From positions 1-10,259 of the forward strand of contig JAAYUP010000171.1 in NCBI GenBank assembly GCA_012517635.1: DNA of 10,259 bases, written 5' to 3'. Shown one piece after another: positions 1 to 5,365 of the stretch. The notes below the pieces were generated by a model that was not told the DNA's origin, did not search any database, and worked only from the letters and a program-made list of their open reading frames with translations. Position 1 is the stretch's first letter. Every line of letters begins with the position of its first letter. This stretch comes from Candidatus Atribacter alterifermentans (GTDB lineage: Bacteria; Atribacterota; Atribacteria; Atribacterales; Atribacteraceae). A program made the position numbers and the translations under genes.

Positions 1-320
1 ATCCGAGCCGTTGGATGGTATTGAATATCCGGTATTTCTTTCTGTATAGGTTTAAATTGATGAGATTGGACCCGAGTTGCTAATAAATTGGGATACTGTT
101 CGCTCATTTTCTTAAGGATCGTGATAATTTGATCTTGAGTTTTTCCCTGACAAAAAACGACTTCAGGGAATCCTTTCCTTAAAGCTCGATGATGATCAAT
201 TTTTGCAAATTCAAGGTCCTCATAAAGGAGTTGACGTAATTGTTTTTCGGCTTCATGTGGTGTAATTTTTTGATTCCAGAGATCTTCTAAAGTATGGGAA
301 AAAACCGAGATATCGATCAC
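1..320 (-). CDS. larB: Nickel pincer cofactor biosynthesis protein LarB, N-terminal part
   Basis: Partial: the gene runs off the left edge, leaving about 106 N-terminal residues. The translated minus strand contains YEDLEFAKIDHHRALRKGFP followed by EVVFCQGKT, the conserved N-terminal block of LarB, which precedes its PurE-like (AIR carboxylase-like) catalytic domain; that domain lies outside the window. In the family, LarB carboxylates the pyridinium ring of nicotinic acid adenine dinucleotide and hydrolyses its phosphoanhydride. This is the first step towards the nickel-pincer nucleotide of lactate racemase and related enzymes. The in-frame stop is at 333-335, so the first usual start is GTG at 318-320. 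However, the Shine-Dalgarno stretch GAGGG (320-324) overlaps that GTG. It sits 8 bases before an in-frame ATC at 309-311, so the true start is uncertain. An extended -10 promoter lies just upstream. Confidence 0.88.
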   Translation of the reverse strand, partial: MIDISVFSHTLEDLWNQKITPHEAEKQLRQLLYEDLEFAKIDHHRALRKGFPEVVFCQGKTQDQIITILKKMSEQYPNLLATRVQSHQFKPIQKEIPDIQYHPTAR

Positions 321-346
321 CCTCTTTATGAATCAAATTGTTTCAT

Positions 347-355
347 ATTATATCA
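347..355 (-). promoter_or_regulatory. Extended -10 promoter of larB
   Basis: The minus strand reads TGATATAAT, a perfect extended -10 (TGnTATAAT). No good -35 is visible at the usual distance, which is tolerated for extended -10 promoters. The expected transcription start is near base 340, giving a leader of about 20-30 bases before the larB start region. The core is nearly symmetric (TATTATA on the plus strand at 346-352). Confidence 0.5.
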
Positions 356-419
356 TTCTTGTAACTCTAATTGAAAAACTTTAAAAACAGAAAAATAGTA
401 AGATAAATGTGTGAAAGCA

Positions 420-428
420 TGTTAGAAT
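420..428 (+). promoter_or_regulatory. Possible extended -10 promoter of the secreted-protein gene
   Basis: TGTTAGAAT fits TGn plus a five-of-six TATAAT match. No convincing -35 is seen. Transcription would begin near 435. That would make the ATG at 438 almost leaderless, or give an 18-base leader if translation begins at the ATT at 453. Weak evidence in AT-rich DNA. Confidence 0.28.
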
Positions 429-437
429 ACAAGAAGA

Positions 438-1091
438 ATGGAGGAGATGTTTATTAAATCCAAGATCGTTTTATTATTCATCATCATTTGTGTTTTTTCT
501 CTTCACTCTATTGCTTATTCTCAAGACCTGTTTAATAACACTTTGAACTTGAATACTTTAAAACATCAGAAATATTTTATACGACAGGAAGATAAAGAGG
601 GTATAACTGAGGGCTCTCTTACCATTGATGTGACCCCTCAGGACCAAGGAAAATACCAAGTGAATATCGATTTTCTTTTAGGTAACAATCATTTTACTAA
701 CTCCTTTATTGCTTCAGAAGATGATCATCAAAATTTATTTAATAATCTCTTTTTCTCCAATCCTATGGCAATGGCAATAGTTATGCCAGTTTTTGCTGTC
801 CAATTTATGTTGTTGCCAGCTACCTTATTGGGTGGGGAATTTAAAGAAGGTTTCCTTTGGAGTTCTAAAGAAGATGATGAAGAAATAACCATTCAAGTTT
901 CTTCTTCAGAAGAACGTTTTGGTTATAAGGCTTATTGGGTAGAGATATTGAAGGATAAACAAATGGCAGTTCGAATGCTCTATTCAAAGGAAGCCCCGCT
1001 TCCTTTTGTGGTGGAAATCATGGATTCCGATACTCTAAATGAAGGGCAGAAATCATTATATTTAGAGCTTCAGGAATGGGAAATGAATTAG
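438..1091 (+). CDS. Secreted protein of unknown function
   Basis: I do not recognise the family. The 217-residue product has a clear N-terminal signal peptide: a basic stretch (KSK, about 7-9), a hydrophobic core (about 10-20) and a likely cleavage after AYS near residue 28. The mature part is acidic and polar, with possible beta-rich segments. It is interrupted by one hydrophobic segment at about 109-131 rich in Met, Ala and Val, which could be a membrane helix or a buried core strand. No cysteine or lipobox follows the signal, so it is probably periplasmic, exported or membrane-tethered rather than a lipoprotein. Start choice is unclear: GGAGGAG lies at 440-446, between the ATG at 438 and the ATG at 447, and is correctly spaced only for an in-frame ATT at 453. 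Its stop overlaps that of the convergent thioredoxin-like gene, and its terminator lies in that gene. Confidence 0.8.
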   Translation: MEEMFIKSKIVLLFIIICVFSLHSIAYSQDLFNNTLNLNTLKHQKYFIRQEDKEGITEGSLTIDVTPQDQGKYQVNIDFLLGNNHFTNSFIASEDDHQNLFNNLFFSNPMAMAIVMPVFAVQFMLLPATLLGGEFKEGFLWSSKEDDEEITIQVSSSEERFGYKAYWVEILKDKQMAVRMLYSKEAPLPFVVEIMDSDTLNEGQKSLYLELQEWEMN

Positions 1092-1657
1092 TAACAAACA
1101 TCACCAGTACAAGCGGATGGAGAAGAAGAACCGTCCGCTTTTTTCCTTTTTGGTTTTGTTTGAGCAAGAGTATTATTTATGATTTCTTTTTCTAAAGATT
1201 CAATGACAATTTTACCTTGCCATTTTTCAACGATCTTCATATTTTGGTTAACTAAAAATGCAGTTGGGAATTCCCAGAAACCCCAGGTCGCCTTTAAATC
1301 GTTTGATCCCATATAAACCTGTAAATCCAGATTCAGAGATTCGAGAATTCGTTTTACTTCTCGCCAATCACACCCAACACAAATAGGAATCAGTTGGAAT
1401 TGAAGATTTTTTTGAAGTTGCTGAACTGTAAATAATTCTCGATCACAAGAAAAACATTCTGGAGATAAGAATAGGACAACAACCATTTGATCCTTGATTG
1501 AAAAAGGTATTTTTTGTCCGGCTAAACTATAAAGATTAAAAGAAGGAACATCTCGCCAGGCAGATGCCTGAGAACGGGAAGAATTTGTGAGAAACATTCC
1601 CAACAATATCAAAAGAATCCAAAAAAATAGGTGAATAGAAAAAGGCAATTTTTTCAT
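1088..1657 (-). CDS. Membrane-anchored thioredoxin-like (TlpA/ResA-type) protein
   Basis: From the ATG at 1655-1657 the product has 189 residues. It opens with a signal peptide or membrane anchor (about 8-24) and possible cleavage after SQASA, followed by a thioredoxin-like domain facing outside the cytoplasm. The active-site CxxC is C68-F-S-C71 in SPECFSC, and the cis-proline is probably P131 in WEFPTAF. Such proteins reduce or form disulfides in exported proteins, for example during cytochrome c maturation; the client here is unknown. Unusually, a second CxxC (C93-V-G-C96) lies in the middle and a third pair (C183, C188) ends the protein after a basic, serine-rich tail. A TTG at 1705 would add 16 residues ahead of the signal peptide and has no ribosome binding site, so I prefer the ATG. 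No Shine-Dalgarno precedes the ATG either. A well-spaced promoter ends right before it, suggesting a leaderless message. Confidence 0.82.
   Translation of the reverse strand: MKKLPFSIHLFFWILLILLGMFLTNSSRSQASAWRDVPSFNLYSLAGQKIPFSIKDQMVVVLFLSPECFSCDRELFTVQQLQKNLQFQLIPICVGCDWREVKRILESLNLDLQVYMGSNDLKATWGFWEFPTAFLVNQNMKIVEKWQGKIVIESLEKEIINNTLAQTKPKRKKADGSSSPSACTGDVCY
1111..1144 (+). terminator. Rho-independent terminator of the secreted-protein gene
   Basis: A 10-base-pair stem (AAGCGGATGG at 1111-1120 with CCGTCCGCTT at 1131-1140, one T-G wobble) encloses a 10-base purine loop. It runs into six T residues (1139-1144) and then a further T-rich stretch. It is oriented to stop plus-strand transcripts 20 bases after the stop codon at 1091. 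On the other strand the same bases encode the Lys- and Ser-rich C-terminal tail of the thioredoxin-like protein. There is no T run in that direction, so it should act one way only. Confidence 0.8.
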
Positions 1658-1664
1658 GGTTTCT

Positions 1665-1693
1665 ATTTTACTTTTTTTGAATGAGAATAGCAA
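1665..1693 (-). promoter_or_regulatory. Promoter of the thioredoxin-like gene, probably leaderless
   Basis: On the minus strand TTGCTA (1693-1688, four of six for TTGACA), a 17-base spacer and TAAAAT (1670-1665, five of six for TATAAT) are followed by seven bases and then the ATG at 1657. A start of transcription 7-8 bases below the -10 would fall on or next to the ATG. This explains why that ATG has no Shine-Dalgarno. Confidence 0.42.
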
Positions 1694-1908
1694 TTTGAAT
1701 GGCAAAAAATATTAAGGAATACATAAAAAACTATCTATCAATGAAATTGGAATCCTACAGTCAATACAACCAATGAAAAATTCAATAAAAAGGGAATAAT
1801 AAAAGGTGATTTTCAGTATAATGATTATGATAAATTTTTTAGATATTCCGATTTTATATTCTAACTATGAAAAAGAATATAAAAACATTCGACGAAGTTG
1901 AATTCGTA

Positions 1909-1914
1909 TATAAT
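1909..1914 (+). promoter_or_regulatory. -10 element of the kinase-fusion/hpt/hisC operon
   Basis: A perfect TATAAT stands 31 bases before the GTG start at 1946. Transcription would begin near 1921, leaving a leader of about 25 bases that contains the GGTGG ribosome binding site at 1933-1937. No convincing -35 is present 16-18 bases upstream. The rest of the 240-base spacer (1706-1945) is very AT-rich. It holds another isolated TATAAT at 1817-1822, but I see no riboswitch, terminator or small gene in it. Confidence 0.4.
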
Positions 1915-1945
1915 AAGATATAAAAAAACAGTGGTGGAATAAGTA

Positions 1946-2863
1946 GTGGAAAAAGTAGGTATTATTACAATTTCAAGAGAAACAGAAAGTCTTGGTGATG
2001 AAATCGCTATTCAATTATCAAAACAACTGAATTATGAGTGTATCGATCGTGATCAATTGGCATTCCTTCTTCGAGAAGCCCATCAAGAAGATTTAGATGA
2101 GAACATCGATCGACAGAAATTCCTTATTTGGGCAAAAAACGTAAAGGGAATCCTTCTTAAACATATTAAAAAAGGTCCTATCATTTTTCTTGGCCGAGGA
2201 GGACAAACAATTTTCCAAAATGATCCCAGAGCATTTCATTTATTAATCGTTTCTTCTCCTGAACTTCGCTTGAAAAGAATTATGGAAAAATATCGACAGG
2301 ATGAGGTCACTGCTTCCCATATACTATCTGAGTTGGATAGAAAAAGAGAGAAATTTTTGCTGGAAGCTTTGGGCGCTGATTGGAAAAATCCTCTCATCTA
2401 TCATTTAGTTTTAAATACAGCCTATTATACAGTAAATCAATCCTGCCAAATTATATTGGAAGCAATCAAGAATTTGGGTATGCATCGCACTCCGAAAGAA
2501 CAGCAATTGCTGTTTCCCAATCTTGATTTTGGTGGGAATCGAGTTGAGTTTGTTCATCCATCCGAAGAAGAGTTTGCACGGATACTTGATTTTTATCGAA
2601 TCAAATGGCTTTATGAGCCTCGTACTTTTCCTTTGGAGTGGGATAGTGAAGGGAATGTTGTCGAAGCTTTTTCACCCGATTTTTACCTACCTGATTTTGA
2701 CCTTTTTATTGAACTCACCACTCAAAAACAAAAATTAGTTAGGAAAAAAAATCGTAAAGTGAAAAGGATGAGAGACTTATATCCAAATATAAAAATTAAA
2801 GTTATCTATTCACGAGACTATACTCATCTTTTACGAAAGTTTGGAGTGGAGGAGGATATATGA
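1946..2863 (+). CDS. Fusion of cytidylate-kinase-like domain with PD-(D/E)XK-like domain
   Basis: The 305-residue product has two parts. Residues 1-175 resemble the cytidylate kinase-like P-loop family (Cytidylate_kin_2 type). It has ITISRET at the start, where the family's phosphate-binding loop sits but here lacks a canonical GxxxxGK[ST]. It also has FLGRGG at 81-86, Arg-rich lid-like segments near 108-134, and GADWKNPLIYHLVLNT at 143-158. Residues about 200-305 look like a restriction-endonuclease-like (PD-(D/E)XK) fold: a helix FARILDFYRIKWLYEP, then SPDFYLPDFDLFIELT with P244-D245 and E256, then a basic helix (KKNRKVKRM) and a strand IKIKVIYSRD. The usual ExK lysine is Thr258; K261 or K263 might substitute. 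GTG start with GGTGG 8 bases upstream. Its stop overlaps the hpt start (ATGA), implying translational coupling. The kinase substrate and any nuclease activity are unknown; domain calls are from pattern only. Confidence 0.75.
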   Translation: MEKVGIITISRETESLGDEIAIQLSKQLNYECIDRDQLAFLLREAHQEDLDENIDRQKFLIWAKNVKGILLKHIKKGPIIFLGRGGQTIFQNDPRAFHLLIVSSPELRLKRIMEKYRQDEVTASHILSELDRKREKFLLEALGADWKNPLIYHLVLNTAYYTVNQSCQIILEAIKNLGMHRTPKEQQLLFPNLDFGGNRVEFVHPSEEEFARILDFYRIKWLYEPRTFPLEWDSEGNVVEAFSPDFYLPDFDLFIELTTQKQKLVRKKNRKVKRMRDLYPNIKIKVIYSRDYTHLLRKFGVEEDI

Positions 2864-3432
2864 TTGAATCAAAACTGGGTGAATGTGTTTTCACTCGTTC
2901 AGAAATTGAAAAAAGAGTGCAGGAAGTCGCAGCTGAAATCAATCAGGATTATAGAGGGAAAAGGCCACTGGTCATTTCTATCCTTCGTGGCGCTATTTTT
3001 TTTACTGTAGACTTGATTCGTTCCTTAACCATTCCTTTCGATCTCGACTTTATGGCTCTTTCGAATTATAAAACAGGGTTTAAGAAAGTCGAAATTGAAA
3101 AAGATGTCGATGAAGAAGTTGCCGATCGAGATGTCATCATCGTCGAAGACATAATCGATACCGGTCTCACTTTAAATTATTTAACTCGAGTGATGGAAAA
3201 ACGATTTCCATCCAGCGTTGTTGCCTGTACATTTTTAGATTGTCCCGATCGGCGATTCATTGAGGTACCGATTCATTATTCCTGCTTTAAAATCCCGGAT
3301 ATTTATGTGGTCGGCTATGGACTAGACTTTCGAGGAGATTTTCGAAATTTAATGGAGATATATACATTATATGACCCAAGTGGTCGGAGCACTCAAATAT
3401 TGAAGCAAATGGGGAAAGGAGTTCCTCGATGA
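2860..3432 (+). CDS. hpt: Hypoxanthine (guanine) phosphoribosyltransferase
   Basis: A 190-residue cytoplasmic purine-salvage enzyme joining hypoxanthine or guanine to PRPP to give IMP or GMP and pyrophosphate. The PRPP loop VIIVEDIIDTGLTL (92-105) has the acidic pair and the DTG[LKR]TL core typical of the family. LRG at 42-44 forms the pyrophosphate-binding loop, LSNYKTG (67-73) corresponds to the flexible lid, and FKIPDIYVVGYGLD (143-156) carries the purine-binding lysine K144. Length fits the bacterial family. The family's usual 'DKPxRR' is DCPDRR here (C128), a mild deviation outside the catalytic loops. ATGA overlap with the upstream fusion gene; GGAGGAGG just before the start lies inside that gene, so the two are probably co-translated. 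Confidence 0.93.
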   Translation: MIESKLGECVFTRSEIEKRVQEVAAEINQDYRGKRPLVISILRGAIFFTVDLIRSLTIPFDLDFMALSNYKTGFKKVEIEKDVDEEVADRDVIIVEDIIDTGLTLNYLTRVMEKRFPSSVVACTFLDCPDRRFIEVPIHYSCFKIPDIYVVGYGLDFRGDFRNLMEIYTLYDPSGRSTQILKQMGKGVPR

Positions 3433-4487
3433 GCTATTTTCGAAAGCATTTAGATTTAATAGCTGGTTATCAACCTGGTGAACAACCACAAGATGGCCAA
3501 TATATTAAATTAAATACCAACGAGAATCCCTATCCACCATCACCATTGGTTGTTGAGACCTTGATGGAAAACCTTAGAAGGCATCGATTATCTTACTATC
3601 CATCACCACTTTGTGATGAATTGAGGGAGCAAGCTTCAACCGTATATGGGTATCCTTCCAGTTGGATCTTAGTTGGAAACGGTTCGGATGAACTTTTAAG
3701 TATTGTTTTTCGTGCATTTTTAGGAAATGGAGATCGAGTTTTGTATCCTTATCCAACCTATACTCTTTATCGCGTTCTTGCCCTGCTACAAGAAGCCATT
3801 TATGAAGAAATCCCTTTTGAAAAAGATTATTCCATTCCTGAAAAAATTTTGACCGATCAAGCTCAATTAAAAGTTATCTGTAATCCAAACTCTCCAACCG
3901 GAACATTTATACCGACGCCAATAATTGAAAATTTACTTAAAAACTCATGCTGTCCAGTAGTGGTTGATGAAGCTTATGTTGATTTTGCCTATGATAATGC
4001 TCTTTCGCTACTAAAAAGATACCCTCAATTGATTATTTTACGAACCTTGTCCAAGTCTTTTTCGTTAGCCGGTATTCGAGTAGGATTTTTGATTGCCCAA
4101 CCAGAAATGATTCAAGGTTTACTCAAGATGAAGGACTCTTATAATGTAAACTGGTTTTCTCAAAAAGCTGCTACGGCAGCCTTACAAGATCTTCCTTATA
4201 TGAAGAACAATGTAGAGAAAATTAAACAAACCCGTCAGGAATTTTCACAAGCTATGACCAAGCTTGGTTACGAAGTTCTCCCTTCGGAAGCGAATTTTGT
4301 AATGGTTCGCAAACCAGGGGAAGGCTTAAAATCTGAATACCTTTATCTGAAAAAGAACTGGATCCTCGTTCGGTATTTTCCTGAATGGCCTGATTCTTTG
4401 CGAATATCCATTGGGACTGATTCGAATATGCAGTTTTTAATTCACGTTCTAAAAAATATAAATAAGGATCATAAAGATGACCTTTAA
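3429..4487 (+). CDS. hisC: Histidinol-phosphate aminotransferase
   Basis: A 352-residue PLP enzyme of aminotransferase fold type I. It matches the HisC subfamily, which converts imidazole acetol phosphate and glutamate to histidinol phosphate. Visible landmarks are NTNENPYPPSP (29-39), GNGSDELL (83-90), YPYPTYTLY (106-114), NPNSPTG (152-158), D180 and Y183 in VVDEAYVDF, the PLP lysine K209 in RTLSKSFSLAGIRVGF, and R325 in SLRISIGT for the substrate carboxylate or phosphate. Length is normal. It is linked to hpt by an ATGA overlap with AAAGGAG ahead, and it overlaps the next gene by 11 bases. No other his gene is in view, so a broader role towards aromatic amino acids cannot be excluded. Confidence 0.9.
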   Translation: MSYFRKHLDLIAGYQPGEQPQDGQYIKLNTNENPYPPSPLVVETLMENLRRHRLSYYPSPLCDELREQASTVYGYPSSWILVGNGSDELLSIVFRAFLGNGDRVLYPYPTYTLYRVLALLQEAIYEEIPFEKDYSIPEKILTDQAQLKVICNPNSPTGTFIPTPIIENLLKNSCCPVVVDEAYVDFAYDNALSLLKRYPQLIILRTLSKSFSLAGIRVGFLIAQPEMIQGLLKMKDSYNVNWFSQKAATAALQDLPYMKNNVEKIKQTRQEFSQAMTKLGYEVLPSEANFVMVRKPGEGLKSEYLYLKKNWILVRYFPEWPDSLRISIGTDSNMQFLIHVLKNINKDHKDDL

Positions 4488-5136
4488 ATTAATGATTTGG
4501 GATTTAGACAATACGCTTATTGGTAGCTCAAAACTCCTTTGGGGTGCTTTTAATATGGTTTTTGAAAAATATACTGGTACAAAAATGACACCGCGTGAAA
4601 TTGTGCAACTCTATGGGCCTCCCGAAGACGCAGTGATTGAAAAAATTGTTGGAAAGCAGAGAAAAAACCAGGCCTTAGAGGATTTTTATACATTCTATCG
4701 GATGAATCATGATTTAATGGTCAATACTTTTTCTCAGGTTTTTGATTTGATCGGCATGCTTCGACAAAAGGGAGTCAAACAATCGCTTTTTACCTCGAAA
4801 GGAAGAAGAAGCGCGGATATCACTTTAGAAAAATTGGAAATTGATAAATTATTTGACTTTATTGTCTGTGGTGATGAGATTCCTCGGCCAAAACCCTATC
4901 CTGATGGAGTAAAAAAGATTCTTTCTTATTTTTCTTTTTCTCCTAAAGAAGTAGTCTATTTTGGAGATTCACCCTTAGATATTCAATCAGCCCATCGTGC
5001 TGGGGTAAAAGGAGCCCTGGTTTTATGGGATTCAATTCACCCAGATGCTTTGGATGGTGAAAAGCCTGATTTTATTTTTTTAGATATACCGTCATTGCAG
5101 AAATGGGTTGAACGATATTATGTTGAGGTTGAATGA
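4477..5136 (+). CDS. HAD-superfamily hydrolase, phosphoglycolate phosphatase-like
   Basis: The 219-residue product has all four HAD motifs: DLDNT with the nucleophile D9 and acid/base D11, T106 in LFTSK, K139 in RPKPYPDG, and the Mg-binding GDSPLDI with D164 and D168. The helical segment between motifs I and II (about 15-90) is a C1-type cap as in Gph, PpaX and beta-phosphoglucomutase-like enzymes, so a small cytosolic phosphate ester is the likely substrate. Which one is not readable from sequence. The start lies 11 bases inside hisC, with AAGGA 8 bases upstream in hisC. The coupling hints at a histidinol-phosphatase or related role, but known HAD histidinol phosphatases (HisB-N type) have a different cap arrangement, so this remains a guess. 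Confidence 0.85.
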   Translation: MTFKLMIWDLDNTLIGSSKLLWGAFNMVFEKYTGTKMTPREIVQLYGPPEDAVIEKIVGKQRKNQALEDFYTFYRMNHDLMVNTFSQVFDLIGMLRQKGVKQSLFTSKGRRSADITLEKLEIDKLFDFIVCGDEIPRPKPYPDGVKKILSYFSFSPKEVVYFGDSPLDIQSAHRAGVKGALVLWDSIHPDALDGEKPDFIFLDIPSLQKWVERYYVEVE

Positions 5137-5211
5137 ATGGAACGTAACGCTACAAGTTTAATTTTAAAAATTGAAGAATTATTCATAGAACGTTTTTTTA
5201 TAAATAGTTGA
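5137..5211 (+). CDS. Possible 24-residue microprotein
   Basis: An ATG directly abuts the TGA of the HAD gene (TGAATG) and has GAGG at 5125-5128, exactly 8 bases away, the spacing used elsewhere in this window. It would encode MERNATSLILKIEELFIERF plus four residues, an amphipathic helix-like peptide. Nothing else supports it; the 92-base spacer 5137-5228 may simply be untranslated. I see no riboswitch or terminator hairpin in that spacer. Confidence 0.2.
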   Translation: MERNATSLILKIEELFIERFFINS

Positions 5212-5228
5212 TAATCTGAAAGGTGGAG

Positions 5229-5363
5229 ATGAAAGTGGCAATTTGGGTTTGTGAGTCTTGCGGGTTTGAAAAAGAAGGTCGTTGTAAACCTCAAAAATGC
5301 TCTAACTGTGGTAAAAAGGGTTCTTTTATAAAAAAGGAGGAAAGCCAAAAGAAGGAGGAGTAA
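5229..5363 (+). CDS. Small rubredoxin-like zinc-ribbon protein
   Basis: A 44-codon gene. The product has C8-x2-C11 in WVCESCGFE and C24-x2-C27 in KCSNCGKKG, which would hold one Zn or Fe ion, plus a fifth cysteine at C19 in GRCKPQKC. This resembles the short rubredoxin-like ribbons (pattern RCKP-x-KCxxCG) of anaerobes. A Lys/Glu tail (KKEESQKKEE) ends the protein, and its DNA supplies the GGAGG of the next gene. The start could be ATG 5229 or GTG 5235: AGGTGG at 5221-5226 is only two bases from the ATG but 8 from the GTG, which matches the spacing of neighbouring genes. Only two bases separate its stop from the nrdJ start, so a role linked to the reductase is likely, for example electron transfer or metal binding. 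That role is inference. Confidence 0.75.
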   Translation: MKVAIWVCESCGFEKEGRCKPQKCSNCGKKGSFIKKEESQKKEE

Positions 5364-5365
5364 AT

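Noticed and set aside
1658..1705. TTG at 1705 as start of the thioredoxin-like gene
   Set aside because: It would place 16 basic and hydrophobic residues before an otherwise normal signal peptide and has no ribosome binding site. A promoter appears to lie within this stretch.
5190..5205. T run at 5193-5199 as a terminator after the HAD gene
   Set aside because: No GC-rich hairpin precedes it; the upstream sequence can form only weak AT stems.
5137..5228. Cobalamin riboswitch upstream of the B12-dependent reductase
   Set aside because: The spacer is only 92 bases, very AT-rich, and has no B12-box or stable multi-stem structure visible by eye.
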